From Prostheceraeus crozeri (lineage: Eukaryota > Platyhelminthes > Polycladida > Euryleptidae), in the NCBI GenBank assembly GCA_907163375.1, contig CAJQUW010001458.1:1-64000 (forward strand): 64,000 nucleotides of DNA, in the 5' to 3' direction. Position numbers and translations under genes: made by a program. The notes beneath the pieces are model-generated. The model was not told the DNA's origin, made no database searches, and saw nothing but the letters and a program-made list of their open reading frames with translations. Shown here one piece after another: positions 46,398 to 56,783 of this stretch. How positions within the stretch are numbered: position 1 is the stretch's first letter; each line of letters opens with the position of its first letter.

Positions 46398-46405
46398 TAT
46401 ATAAA
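46398..46405 (+). promoter_or_regulatory. TATA box
   Basis: TATATAAA preceded by GGGG and followed about 38 bases on by a tiny ATG frame (46442, 13 codons with two ACATCTAGGA repeats). It indicates a transcription start between the two stem-loop blocks. Confidence 0.5.
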
Positions 46406-46614
46406 CCATTGCTTCCCTTTCATTTTCATTCTATACTCCATCATGAAAACATCTAGGACGACATCTAGGATGAAAACATCCTGACAAGCCTCGGCTTAGC
46501 CCGAGAAATTTATTTATTGAGTTTCTAGAGATGGAGAAGCGAGAGCGAGTCTATAACAATCTTGCTTAAATTGGCTCATCAACAACTGACAATGCCAATT
46601 CAGCAGAGTGGGGG

Positions 46615-46620
46615 TATATA
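46615..46620 (+). promoter_or_regulatory. TATA-like box
   Basis: GGGGTATATACC, like the site at 46398 in its G-rich left flank, and upstream of the second stem-loop. The only ATG frame after it is four codons long. Confidence 0.4.
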
Positions 46621-46736
46621 CCGCCCTCTAACAGTCAGCTTATAGTAGAGGAGTCGATGCCGCTGACATAGATAGATTACAAGTCACTCTCAGCGGAATC
46701 GGCCAAACCTAAGTCTATTCATTTCCCGAGAACGAA

Positions 46737-46761
46737 CCAACGGTCTTTTTAAAGACCACCA
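46737..46761 (+). terminator. Histone-mRNA-like 3' stem-loop, copy 2
   Basis: CCAAC, stem GGTCTT (46742-46747), loop TTTA, stem AAGACC (46752-46757), then ACCA: a perfect six-pair histone-type stem-loop with the canonical flanks. Compared with copy 1, pairs 4 and 5 have both partners changed (T-A to C-G and C-G to T-A), so pairing is conserved while sequence is not. Confidence 0.75.
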
Positions 46762-46830
46762 TGGCGTAAAATATGATAGTACCTCCACGTGGTTTGCCCT
46801 GGACAGACTTTGGTCTGACTGAATCTATCA

Positions 46831-47195
46831 TACAAACAAAAAATGAAATCACAAAGTTGTATCTACTATCAGTCAACTTAAACGTTGCATGTTAAGGAGG
46901 ATTTCGGTATAATTCTTCCTGTTGGTGGACGTTCTCTCTTGAGACAGCGGATGATATCGTAGCGATAAGTCTGGCAAGGGAGTGTGTCATATTTTAGACC
47001 GAAACCTCTGGGACAACTCATGTTGGGCATTTGACACAGTTCTCAACGTAGCACTTTGAACGCCAATCGGTTAAGTCTTAGCTATCTGCCACAGTTTACA
47101 TTTCAAATTCTCCATTGCGAACGTTGTCTGAGAATAAGCCATGAGTTGTTTTAAGAACTGCCTTTATCATTGAGGCTAAATGATGAAGGGATGAA
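46831..47195. other. Upstream of the polymerase frame
   Basis: No clear frame. The usual N-terminal region of Polinton polymerases may be decayed here. Confidence 0.4.
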
Positions 47196-50100
47196 ATGAG
47201 AGGTCACTGTTACGCCACACGTATACAAAATCACTTTCTATCTTCTCTAATGGTGCGATCTCTTTTGATAGAAAGTAGACCGATTATAAATGTGTTAACT
47301 AACCCCATATTCTATCATGATGTACAGAGCAACTGTTTCCGTAGAAGCAAATATCATGAATGGGAGAATGAATTGAAGTTTGATGACTGCAATAGCGAAG
47401 ACATGAAGTCTAAAGATATAGAGAAATTTGAAAAATTAAATGAAATTAAAATAGTTGTTCACATCTGGCAAAAGGGGCCTAAGGGTGTGCGCTACAACAA
47501 CCATTCATCAATTTATGATCGGGTAGTCAATCTCCTGCTAGTATATCGAAATGATAGTGAAAATTGGCATTACTGTGGTATTCCTAAAATGACTCGACTA
47601 TATTCCCACTGAACATCTAGAAGAGGAGAGTATTTCATATGTGACCGTTGTATGCGCCCCTTCTGGTCAAAAGATAAATTTGAAACACATTATGAATGGT
47701 GCAAGCGAGGTAAACTGCAAATAGAATGCATACCCAAAGATAAAGAGTTTTCATATACAGAGAAAGGTGATGAATTAAGTCCTCTTCGTGTCATCTATGC
47801 TGACATCGAATGCTATATTGATGATAACACCCATAAAGCGGCAGCCATATCATGTTATGAGGTATGGCATGATTACTTCAAAAATAAAAATAATAAAATG
47901 CACGTCTGGCAAGGTGAGGACTGTATACATAAATTCTTACAATTCCTCGAAAGCGCTGTCAAATTTCAGCAAAAATATGACAGTGAACTCCAACGCAGAT
48001 CATTGAATATGTCAGCAGAAGATCACGTAAAATTTGGAAGTTGTAAAGTCTGCCCAAAATATAATAAAACGTTTGATGAAGATAAAATCAAGAAAGTGCG
48101 CAACCATGATCACATCACTGGTAAATTTGGAAACGCGCTATGTACAAGATGTATTTTTCCACTGAGACTGAAACGGCGTACTCTACCCGTTATTTTTCAT
48201 AACTTCAAAGGTTATGACAGTCATATGATAATAAAAGGGGGGTTAGGAAAAATGAAAGAGTGGAAGTTAAGTGTAATAGCACAAACGAGCGAAATGTTCA
48301 TGGCCATGACAGCAAAAGTAGCAGTTGACAAGACTAAAGAAAATAAGACAGTCTATTTTGATATAAAATTTTTAGATTCCTATCAATTCATGGCTTCATC
48401 ACTAGCATCTCTCGTTCAAAATCTTAAGTCTCTTCCACTAACTCAAAATTTGAAGAAACAATATCCTAACTTGACGGATGAAGTCATCAAACGCAAAGGA
48501 GTGTTTCCATATGCATACTTTGATAACATTTCTAAACTTAGTGAGACTTCTCTTCCATCAATAGACAAATTTAAAAATGACTTGACTGGTGTAGAATGCA
48601 AGGTAGAAGATTACAATCATGCTCAAGTTGCATGGAAAAAATTTGCCTGTCAAACGTTTAGCGATTATATGATCGCCTATCTAAAATTAGATGTGTTTTT
48701 GCTGGCTGATGAATTTCAGGAGTTTCGACGAGTGTCATTAGAAGAAGATAAATTAGACCCAATCCACTTTATCAGTCTTCCAGCCATGTCAATCCAGTCT
48801 GCTTTTAAAATGACTGGAGAGACCATCCATCTTTTGCAAGATCCAGAGATGTATAATTTATTTGAACGAGGAATTTGCGGTGTTCTCAAATTTGTAAATA
48901 GGCATCAAATAAAATCAAAAATAGTAGATGATGATCAGATTCATCTAAAGTACTATGACCAGAATAATTTATATGGTAGTTCACTGTCCAAACCTCTACT
49001 TCACTCTGAGTTTAGCTGGTTGGGTGATAATGAAATTCAGCATTTCTCCAACCCTTGAAACATACTAGCTATTCCAGATGATGGTGATTGGGGATATTAT
49101 TTTTAGATAGATCTTATCTATCCAAATAGTATTAAAAAATAAAACTGTGGATTTACCACTTGCACCCGAATCAGGCGAAGTGACTGAAGATATGTTTTCG
49201 GACTTTATGAAACAATTTCTTAAAGATTTAGAAGGGAGTGGACAGCCCAAGTATAAGCCTTGCCGTAAACTTTTGCTTACTCAATTTGATAAAGAAAATT
49301 ATTTAGTCCACTTCTCTATCTTAAAATTTTATTTAGAAATAGGGATGATTTTAAAAACAGTTCACCGCATTATCAAACTTAGACAGAAAGCCTTTCTGAA
49401 ACCTTATATTGATAGCAACAGCTAGAAACGTGCACTAGCCCAAAATAATTTTGAAAAGGATTTTTATAAATATAGGAATAATAGTCTTTTTGGTAAGACG
49501 ATTGAGGATGTTAGAAAGAGTATTAAGTATAAACTTGTGAGTCATAATGATAAATTTCAAAAGTTAGCGACATCACCTCTCTTTATTGATAGAGATATTA
49601 TAGATGATGAGTTGGTTGGTGTTAAAATGATAAAACCAGAAGTAGAGTTGTGCAAGCCCATCTACATTGGACAAGCTGTGTTAGATTACTCCAAGCTTGA
49701 AATGTATCAACTCTTCTACAGAATATTAAAACCATGCCCTCTAATTAAAGACGTGCGTTTGCTGGGTGGTGATTCCGACAGTTTCTTTTTAAGCATCGCT
49801 GCTCAGAAAGAGTTAAATTTCAATGAAGTAGGAAAATCTTTAGAAAAATATTTTGATACATCAAATTATCTTACAGATCACCCACTATACTCTACTAAAA
49901 ATAAAGCAAAGTTAGGATGCTTTAAAGATGAAATGGCAGGAAAGGAAATTAAGGAAATGATTCTTCTTCATCCTAAAATGTATTCTATGAAACCAAAAGA
50001 CTCCAGTGACAGTATTAAGCGCGCAAAAGGCATATCTATATCGATTGTTGTAAATATAAAACATAGGGCCTATAAGATGGCCTACATAAATAAGAACAGA

Positions 50101-50301
50101 ACGTTTTTCAACATGACCATCTTAAAATCAAAGACACATGAGGTAAAAACTCATACATTTAGGAAGCGAGCACTTTAAGCGTGGGAGGATATGAGGTGTT
50201 TGATAGGACATAACATATCTCTTCCACATGGACATCCTGGCACAGAGATATCACCGCCCAAAAGAATTAAACTCACACTACCACATTCAGGAGATGTGTA
50301 A
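47196..50301 (+). pseudogene. Protein-primed family B DNA polymerase of the Polinton
   Basis: Exonuclease and polymerase motifs appear in order. ExoI is YADIECYI (Asp at 47802), preceded by a Cys/His pair region. HDHITGK follows (about 48107). ExoII is HNFKGYDSH (about 48200) and ExoIII is YLKLDVFLLADEF (about 48680). Pol motif A is DQNNLYGSSL (about 48960), motif B is NNSLFGKTIED (about 49480) and motif C is GGDSDSF (about 49770). It ends near 50301. Three in-frame stops (TGA 47610, TAG 49423, TAA 50176) and a frame change between about 49058 and 49147 break it, and no long replacement frame exists, so it is inactive as read. In intact elements it replicates the DNA using a terminal protein. 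Confidence 0.95.
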
Positions 50302-50773
50302 ATGATTCATTCTTAAATCAGTATTTTGATGTTTTTTGTTGATATTCATTGTTGCTTTATGTATCGGTTTAGATTGCACTTTCTTGTGAATATATGCCTA
50401 CACTCAGTTCATTCCCACTATATCTGTGAAAAGACTTTCCCACTTTGTCAACACTTCTTCAAAACACATTTTCATACATATCTTTTTATTTCAATAAAAT
50501 TTTACAATGACTTTACTTTGTTTTCCGAAACACTTAAGTTATGAGGGATTTAGTATTTTTCACATGAATGCACTCATATAAGCCATTTGCATTTTTGAGA
50601 GAAAAAGACGGGATAGTTTGTTTGATAACAGGATGGTAGAAAATAGGTTTAAACATCTTTTCAACGATTCCATATGAAGCGTCTTTATCATGAATGAAAT
50701 TACGTAAAAAGTATTCTTTTTTCTCACCAACAGAAATAGGTGAAATCAGATCACTTTGAATGTAGAGATGTTG
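50302..50773. other. Convergent intergenic spacer
   Basis: Lies between the polymerase 3' end and the leftward structural-like gene. A plus-strand AATAAA (50494-50499) is a plausible polyadenylation signal. No histone-type stem-loop here. Confidence 0.55.
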
Positions 50774-52070
50774 TTAATGTTTATCAAGTGTCATTGGTAT
50801 TCCTACACCAATCGTGTATGAAGTAGCAAACTTATCTTGTAGCAATGAAAAGCCAAAGAGTTTTTTCAAATTGTCGCTCAATTGACATTGAATGTGATCA
50901 CCCAGCTTCAGAGCAGCACTTTCATTTTTAATTGAAAACGAAATGTGATGTGCCTTTGCATCATATCTACTTTTCAACAGTTGCTTCAACTTATGTTGTA
51001 TATATGGATTTATGACACGAATAAAGTTTTCAACTGTATTGTATAGACGCGGCATTGTATTGATACTAACTTTAGTTTCTTGATAAGATTGGTAAATTTT
51101 CTTGATGCGATCACCATAGATGTCCACCACCATTCACCATTAACTGAATCAGCTTTAGTGTGATATTCATGAGAAGCGTAAACCAAACCGCTTCCAATAA
51201 TAGGCGATACATGTCTTACAAAATGACGCAAGGTTGGAGAGAAATAAACTGTGAGTTTGTCATTATATTTCTGAATAACCAACTAATCCTTCTCAGCCAT
51301 GACTTTCTCTCCATACTTCTTACCCAAAGTCTCATTCCATCGTTTCACTAACTCAATAAGTGTCAAAGGCTTGACACCACGCTTTTTCAAAATGATGCGT
51401 TCTTCACATTCTACAACATCTTCATCAAATATTTCAAATTTATAATGAAATTTGTTTATTCGGCTTGAATAGATTTTTGTAACATTTGCAATAGCCATTG
51501 ATGTCAGATGCAGACTGTATCCAAAACGGAGATGTGGATAGAATTTATTATCCAACCTCAATGTAAGACCTTTAGTAAAAGAGTGAAAACGATAGAAGTG
51601 TCTCCCGTGCCTTTCATAGATAGTAAACTCCTAAGCTTTCTGACCCTTATTTTTCATAATAGAAGCATTGCCACTCTTGAATGCCTTAATGATTTTATCT
51701 TCATCTTATGATCCATAATAATCCGATTCTAACTGATTCCATTCATAATTCCATTTTCTATCTGATGCTAAATTGTATGGAAACTTGAATGCATTATTCA
51801 TCGTTATTCCATCATGGGTGCGAGGAGTCAATACCATTTCTTCCAATTCAATCACATTCTGAATATTACTATCATAGCAAATGCTGTAAACACCTACTTC
51901 CCATTTACCTTCTAAAAGTAATGGACGATTTAATTCTACTCGATAGTCTGATGGTTTATTATTGGGAAATTTATTCATAGAAGCATTACTGGGTAAGTAG
52001 ATTAGGAACGAATCCTTATTTTCACTTTCCACATCATTCACATAGGAAACATATATTTCCACACTTTTTC
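50774..52070 (-). pseudogene. Structural-like Polinton protein, paralogue 2
   Basis: Minus-strand coding from about 52062 with the N-terminal block FLIYLPSNASMNKFPNN followed by GKWEVGVYSICYDSN, then 51561-51283 and 51282-50774 ending GVGIPMTLDKH. The pieces are in the same frame to 51010 and are separated by stops (near 51704, 51628 and 51283); the last part shifts frame. The LPSNAS...FPNN plus GKWEVG pattern occurs in a long protein found in many Polintons; I take it as a candidate virion (penton or fibre-type) protein but do not assign it firmly. Paralogous to the next gene. Confidence 0.6.
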
Positions 52071-52071
52071 A

Positions 52072-53482
52072 TTAATTCTTCATTCGAAAATGGAGTGTGA
52101 TACTTGTCACAGCATCTTTATGAAAAGGAATCAACGCACCAGCATCGTCATAAATTGCAAAATCAATTTGTGGCATATAGTTTGATTTCATGTTTGTATA
52201 ATGCACTTTCTGAAACGTATGCTCAGATAGAGTACTATTGATTTTTGGTTGGTAGGGTATCATTGCTAGAAGTGGAGCTTCAACATCTCCCACACGTACA
52301 TCTTCACCAATATTGGAATATACATGTATCTGAAAATAGTTAATACGACGCGATAACGATATGTTCGCGCTAGCTTTTGTTACAGTACCACTTTTAAAAG
52401 TCTTTTGATCAAATCCCAAAATGTCAATTAGGGTATTGTCCATAATCAGCTCAATATTTTTCCCACTTACACTAAGAGACAGAACACCTTCTTTTTCAGA
52501 AAAAGATATATGCTGTTCATTAATTGCTTCATTCAAATAATTTATAGCCAATTTCACTGAAGTGATAATGCGAGGTGTCAACACTCTTGTTTTATGTAAG
52601 ATACCACCTAAAGGATCTATACACTTTCTGCATAAAGATACGGACCATTCTGTATCAAATTGATTTGAACTATTATGTCCCAGATAGCGGATATTAAATT
52701 TTCCGTGAAGAGCTGCAGAACGATGTCGCAAGAACTGATGAAAATCTTCTGAACAAATCAATGCTAAATCATCATCCTTTAGTTTATTGATTACGACATT
52801 ATTAGACCCTTTGTTGTAAGTTAATGTTGCCACTTGTTTACCATCTACTCGAAGGTGATAATTAAATTTCTTCAATAGTGCTTCAGGAGTCATGTTCGTC
52901 TTTCTTGCTTTAATCACAAGCTTCTTCACCAACGTCTTTTCATTTTTCGGAATAAGATCCAGTTAATAGGCTTTCTCTTCATAAATTAAATTTTTGCAAC
53001 CTCTTGGATAGTAATTAGCTTTATAATTATCATAGCTTGTCAAGGCGCTAGCAAAGTAACCTAAATCATTTCTTAAACTCGGACTCAAAGCAACAATCCA
53101 ATCTTCATCAACTGCATGATACATATAATCATATTCACCATTGTGGGGAGTAAACTCGACAATGTGTCTACATGCTTTATTCAGGAAATATAAATACGAA
53201 TTTTTTACATGTTGAGAAATCTTTCTTCGGCCATTTCGGAATGTAAAATCGACATCCCTCTTCACACTGATAGGCATCTGTACGTCTCATATTAATATTT
53301 ATCATTTCATGATCAAAAGTATAGACATAGTTACTGTGAACAACTTGGGTAACGCCTACTTCCCACTTCCCATTCAGCTGTTGTGTATTATCAATGGGAG
53401 TAGAAAAGATAACAGCTCGATTGCCAACAAATCTATTTGTTGCCACATTGCTAAGCAAAACATGATAGAATAACATTTTCAT
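52072..53482 (-). pseudogene. Structural-like Polinton protein, paralogue 1
   Basis: Starts at ATG 53482. The N-terminal NGKWEVGVTQVVHSN parallels GKWEVGVYSICYDSN in paralogue 2. A frameshift near 53230 leads to 53277-52963, a TAA at 52963-52965 follows, and the same frame then runs 286 codons to 52072 (including LIDILGFDQ and a C-terminal ITLHFRMKN). Two lesions in about 470 codons. The pair probably arose by tandem duplication within the element; the gap between them is only about 10 bases. Confidence 0.6.
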
Positions 53483-53519
53483 TTCGGTTCAATCTTAATG
53501 ATATCACGAAGGATTTGGA

Positions 53520-54070
53520 ATATTTCAAAACGTTGAAATTCATCTCCTTGGGTAATCAAGTTTGGCTTCAACATCACAGAAATGAAATTCAAATCTATCA
53601 TTCTCATCTCTCCATCTATTTCTCATTTCGCAGATGTAATTGGGAAAAATATGAAAGATGTGTACAGCACTCCATTATGTCATTCATTCGACGCGAGTTC
53701 ATCGCATTGCCACGCAAATCTTAATCAGACACCATCTTCAACACAATCTCACACTCCATCATGAAGACTTGGAAATTAGATTTCCTACAATGTGTTGAGA
53801 TTGACCATGAACGAAACGTATGTTTCTAAGATTTTACTGGAAATGGAGGAAGACTATTTGCTTTATCATATCGACATTTTCAGTCTCTAAATCATATTGT
53901 GAAGGACTTAAAATACTTCTATATGAAAAAACATTCACGCATAGGAAATTGCATATGGTTGTGACTCAACAAACAGCGAATTCAAATCTTTCATTCACAA
54001 CTTTCTACCTACTTCACATTTCATCAAGGCAGTTGGGAAAAGTATAAAAGGAAGATACATCGCTCTATTT
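53520..54070 (+). repeat. Duplicated promoter-like region before the TBP-like gene
   Basis: 53580-53680 (AATTCAAATCTATCATTC...TTCTCATTTCGCAG...TTGGGAAAAATATGAAAG) is echoed by 53978-54070 (AATTCAAATCTTTCATTC...TTCACATTTCATCA...TTGGGAAAAGTATAAAAGG). Only the second copy keeps a good TATA box. The first may be an inactivated promoter of a lost gene. Confidence 0.6.
54038..54047 (+). promoter_or_regulatory. TATA box of the TBP-like gene
   Basis: AGTATAAAAGG lies about 40 bases upstream of the ATG at 54086, consistent with a very short leader. Confidence 0.65.
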
Positions 54071-54085
54071 ACCCATTTCGTGATC

Positions 54086-54632
54086 ATGAAACGTCATCGC
54101 TACACCATCGTCAACATTCTTCGACGCATCAGACTCTACACGAAAATCGATCTCGCAACATTACATCAACAAATTCCAAATAGCAAGTATTATCCGGATC
54201 GACCGCAAATGTTAGTGGTGAAGATGAGCAATTTTCGGAATCTTCTACTCTTCCCAAATGGAACTGTTCAGATTCTCGGCGCCCTTTCTCATTCATCAGC
54301 GCGGTTTAATGCGCTTAGAGCTACAGAAACTACTACTACGGATATGGAAGAGGGACAAGTGTGTGATGTCGAATCTGACTATGGACAATATGGTGATCTC
54401 TACTCAATTGAGTGAAGATGTATCGTTTTTAAAGATTCATACCAGCAGTTTCAATTTGTGTTATGAACCAGCATTTTTTCCCGCGGCTCTCATTAGTTGC
54501 TGGTTACCTGTACATGTTGCAATCTTTCATAATAGTAAAGTTTTCATTACTGGACTGAAATCTGAAATACAAGCAGATACGATCCTAGACTATCTAATCG
54601 AGTATGTACATAACCAACGGATTGTAAAATAA
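54086..54632 (+). CDS. TATA-binding-protein-like protein, one frame change
   Basis: The first frame (ATG 54086; the frame is open two codons more via GTG) encodes the first TBP repeat: YTIVNILRRIRL, KIDLATL, an NSKYYPDR block and NLLLFPNGTVQILGA. The second repeat is in another frame to TAA 54632: MDNMVISTQL, CYEPAFFPAAL and AIFHNSKVFITGLKSE. The order and spacing match the two halves of the TBP saddle (about 180 aa together). Of the four DNA-kinking Phe positions, three seem kept (in LLLF, AFFP and AIF); the one in repeat 1 is Pro. The frame change lies near 54330-54385, close to a CTACTACTACGG run, in the linker between repeats. It may be a mutation, a sequencing error, a tiny intron or a shift site. 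TBP nucleates transcription at TATA boxes. Confidence 0.75.
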
Positions 54633-54690
54633 AAACAATTTTTATTCCAACATGATGCTTTTTATTTCAAATCATTATAGAACATACAGA

Positions 54691-55122
54691 TCATCTTTTT
54701 ATTAGAAGATGGATTACATGAAAACCTTTGAATAACAGATTTAAATTGGTGTAATGTGAACGTTTTAAAATGAAGTACAATATGAAGGCGCCACAAGTTG
54801 ATGAAAGTGGATGTTGCAGTATGCGCTGATTTCTTTGATATTGACGAGTGTGCTTTCTCAACCACTGCTGTGTTGGTATATTCGGAGGTTGAGGAAGAGA
54901 GTCAAATAGTTCACCACGTCTGTCTTTTCCAATAAAGATAGATTTCCAATGCTGACCTTCTAAATTCTGTGAATGAGTGTTCAATGCGATAAAGATGGGA
55001 TACTGTTTTACAGTAGTGGGTAAGGTATCTAGCGAATAGATATTATCAAAAGTTTTCAACGTAGCTTCATCCGCATTACGCTGCACTTTAGTCTTAATAT
55101 CGTCAGCATTCAACCAACTCAT
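54691..55122 (-). CDS. Adenain-like maturation cysteine protease
   Basis: 143 aa, ATG 55122-55120. The catalytic layout matches adenovirus-type proteases of Polintons: His in GQHWKSIF, Asp in ELFDSL, Gln in RILQHP and Cys in SSTCGAFILYF. N-terminal MSWLNADDI and the LPTTVKQYP block are also typical. It would cleave capsid precursors during assembly. Its start overlaps the capsid stop by one base (TAATG). The frame is intact and the length is normal. Confidence 0.92.
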   Translation of the reverse strand: MSWLNADDIKTKVQRNADEATLKTFDNIYSLDTLPTTVKQYPIFIALNTHSQNLEGQHWKSIFIGKDRRGELFDSLPQPPNIPTQQWLRKHTRQYQRNQRILQHPLSSTCGAFILYFILKRSHYTNLNLLFKGFHVIHLLIKR

Positions 55123-56399
55123 TAGCGATTGTTGTGAAGAATCACGTCACGATACTTAGTTATTTCAATACTTGAATCAAAGACTGCATACATTAATACA
55201 TTGATCGTCTCCGTTAGCGTTGTTTTGAACTCCAGATCCAAGCGAATATTATGAGGAACGCTAGTTTGACGATAAGGTGCACTAATATCGCTGTCGGCAG
55301 TCAAATCAAATGCATAAATAGTATAGCCATTCTTAAACTCTTTCATTGAAAGCCCGTTGGTGTCGTCTGTATTGTAAAAGCCAAAGACATTCATATAGTC
55401 AAGATAGCTGCGCAAAAATTGATAAGAAGAGAAGTCTGGTCTATAGGGCGGTCCAGGATGACTAACACCACTTACATGCAAAGCAATTTCACTTAAATTG
55501 TTGTGCTTGAAGTTGAAAGGATTCTTCTTGACATTACCATTGAATGCATCATTTTCAACCATTGCTACCATGAGGAGCTTTGGCGCTTCCGATGGAAAAA
55601 GACCATCTTTCATAAAACTCTTTTGATCTTTAGGAATTGTAAATGTGAGAAGCTTTGTATGTTGAATGGGATAAATGGCATTGTTGCGGTTAAGACCCTC
55701 AGCATGTCCTCTAATTACACTTGGATTAGCCACCATTCGACGAATGTATGCTGTAATATCTTCCACATGAATTTTAAATTTCACAACTGAAGCATATGCA
55801 TTCAACACAAATTCAGGCTTATTCAATGCAAGTTTGAGTCGCATACTGGTATTACAGAGTAAAAATTTTGATTGTCTGAAGAAGTCTAAATTAAGTGGAC
55901 CATACAGCTGACATACTATACTATCTTTAATCAAAGCAGATTGCTTTACAAAACCAATGTTTGTCTCACTATCAAATAGTGCTGCTTGATCTCTATACCA
56001 TCCCATTGCTTCCATATGACTGTTTTGAGCTGCTGGATGAAACTGTGATAGAGCATTCAAATATGCTTTATAGGGATAATCGCTTTGACCACCTTCCACC
56101 TGTTGCTCTCCAATAGTTAGAGAAACATCGCGAAATAATGTAGCCAGCAGTAAATTGTTCAGACCAACTTTATGTGCATCTTCAATTTTAGTTCCATCTT
56201 CTTGTTGAATTCTAAACTTCACATCAACCATCGTATAACTCAAATCAATGATATCATCGCTAGCGCCAGGAATAACAAATTCAATAGGACCAGTATTCTC
56301 AAGTGTATGAGGTTGATAATCTACAATACTTGAACTAAGAATATCTGTCTGTATTGCTTGTTGATCAAACAAACAAAAGCCTGAAGTTTTGCACTCCAT
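55122..56399 (-). CDS. Major capsid protein (Polinton hexon-like, F54H12.2 type)
   Basis: 425 aa, intact, ATG 56399-56397. It has the conserved LYGPLNLDFFRQSKFLLCN block and a following MRLKL, recognised in Polinton capsid proteins annotated as F54H12.2-like, whose fold is a double jelly roll. The N-terminal part carries IEFVIPGASDDIIDL. Normal role: trimeric capsomers of an icosahedral particle. It stands between the minor virion gene (2-base gap) and the protease (1-base overlap), the usual structural module. No lesion visible. Confidence 0.88.
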   Translation of the reverse strand: MECKTSGFCLFDQQAIQTDILSSSIVDYQPHTLENTGPIEFVIPGASDDIIDLSYTMVDVKFRIQQEDGTKIEDAHKVGLNNLLLATLFRDVSLTIGEQQVEGGQSDYPYKAYLNALSQFHPAAQNSHMEAMGWYRDQAALFDSETNIGFVKQSALIKDSIVCQLYGPLNLDFFRQSKFLLCNTSMRLKLALNKPEFVLNAYASVVKFKIHVEDITAYIRRMVANPSVIRGHAEGLNRNNAIYPIQHTKLLTFTIPKDQKSFMKDGLFPSEAPKLLMVAMVENDAFNGNVKKNPFNFKHNNLSEIALHVSGVSHPGPPYRPDFSSYQFLRSYLDYMNVFGFYNTDDTNGLSMKEFKNGYTIYAFDLTADSDISAPYRQTSVPHNIRLDLEFKTTLTETINVLMYAVFDSSIEITKYRDVILHNNR

Positions 56400-56401
56400 G
56401 A

Positions 56402-56743
56402 TTAGAAGTTATGACAGCGCATTTGTTTAGCACTTGATGAAAGATTACAGCGCGCGCGACGTTTGCGTGAATGCCTTTTCTTAGTTTTTTTGAAGCTCGC
56501 TTCTTACCACCTCCGCCCTGTTATCTTTTTCTTCTAACATTCATTCGTTTAGGTGCTTTTTTTTGTTGAGTAGCATTAAAAGTTTGCTGTAATGTTCTTA
56601 AACCGCGTTCCTTCCCACGATTTAGTAAAGTACTCTTTACATTTTTACCACTGGTAATATCATTAACAACATCACCAGCAAAAAATTGCACCCACGCTAC
56701 TTAGATAGGAGGGGCGTGAATAAAACGATGCAGTCGGATTCAT
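56402..56743 (-). pseudogene. Minor virion protein (pVI-like), frameshifted
   Basis: Begins MNPTASFYSRPSYLSS at ATG 56743, a start shared by Polinton minor virion proteins, then shifts frame near 56695. The amphipathic centre FFAGDVVNDITSGKNVKST follows, and after another shift near 56520 a Lys/Arg-rich tail (KKRHSRKRRARC) ending TAA 56404-56402. The basic tail suits contact with packaged DNA; the middle suits a capsid-lining or membrane-active role as in adenovirus VI. Two frame changes in 110 codons imply inactivation. Confidence 0.65.
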
Positions 56744-56783
56744 AACTTAGACCTTGACATTACAAGTTACATCTTTGCATAAA

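Larger units (their letters stand above)
46252..46826 (+). repeat. Duplicated 100-bp 3'-end block
   Basis: 46252-46352 and 46729-46830 share CCCGAGAACG, the stem-loop, GATAGTACCTCC, TGGACAGACTT and GGTCTGACTGAATCTA in the same order and spacing. The two lie about 475 bases apart, each preceded by coding or leader sequence. Confidence 0.85.
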
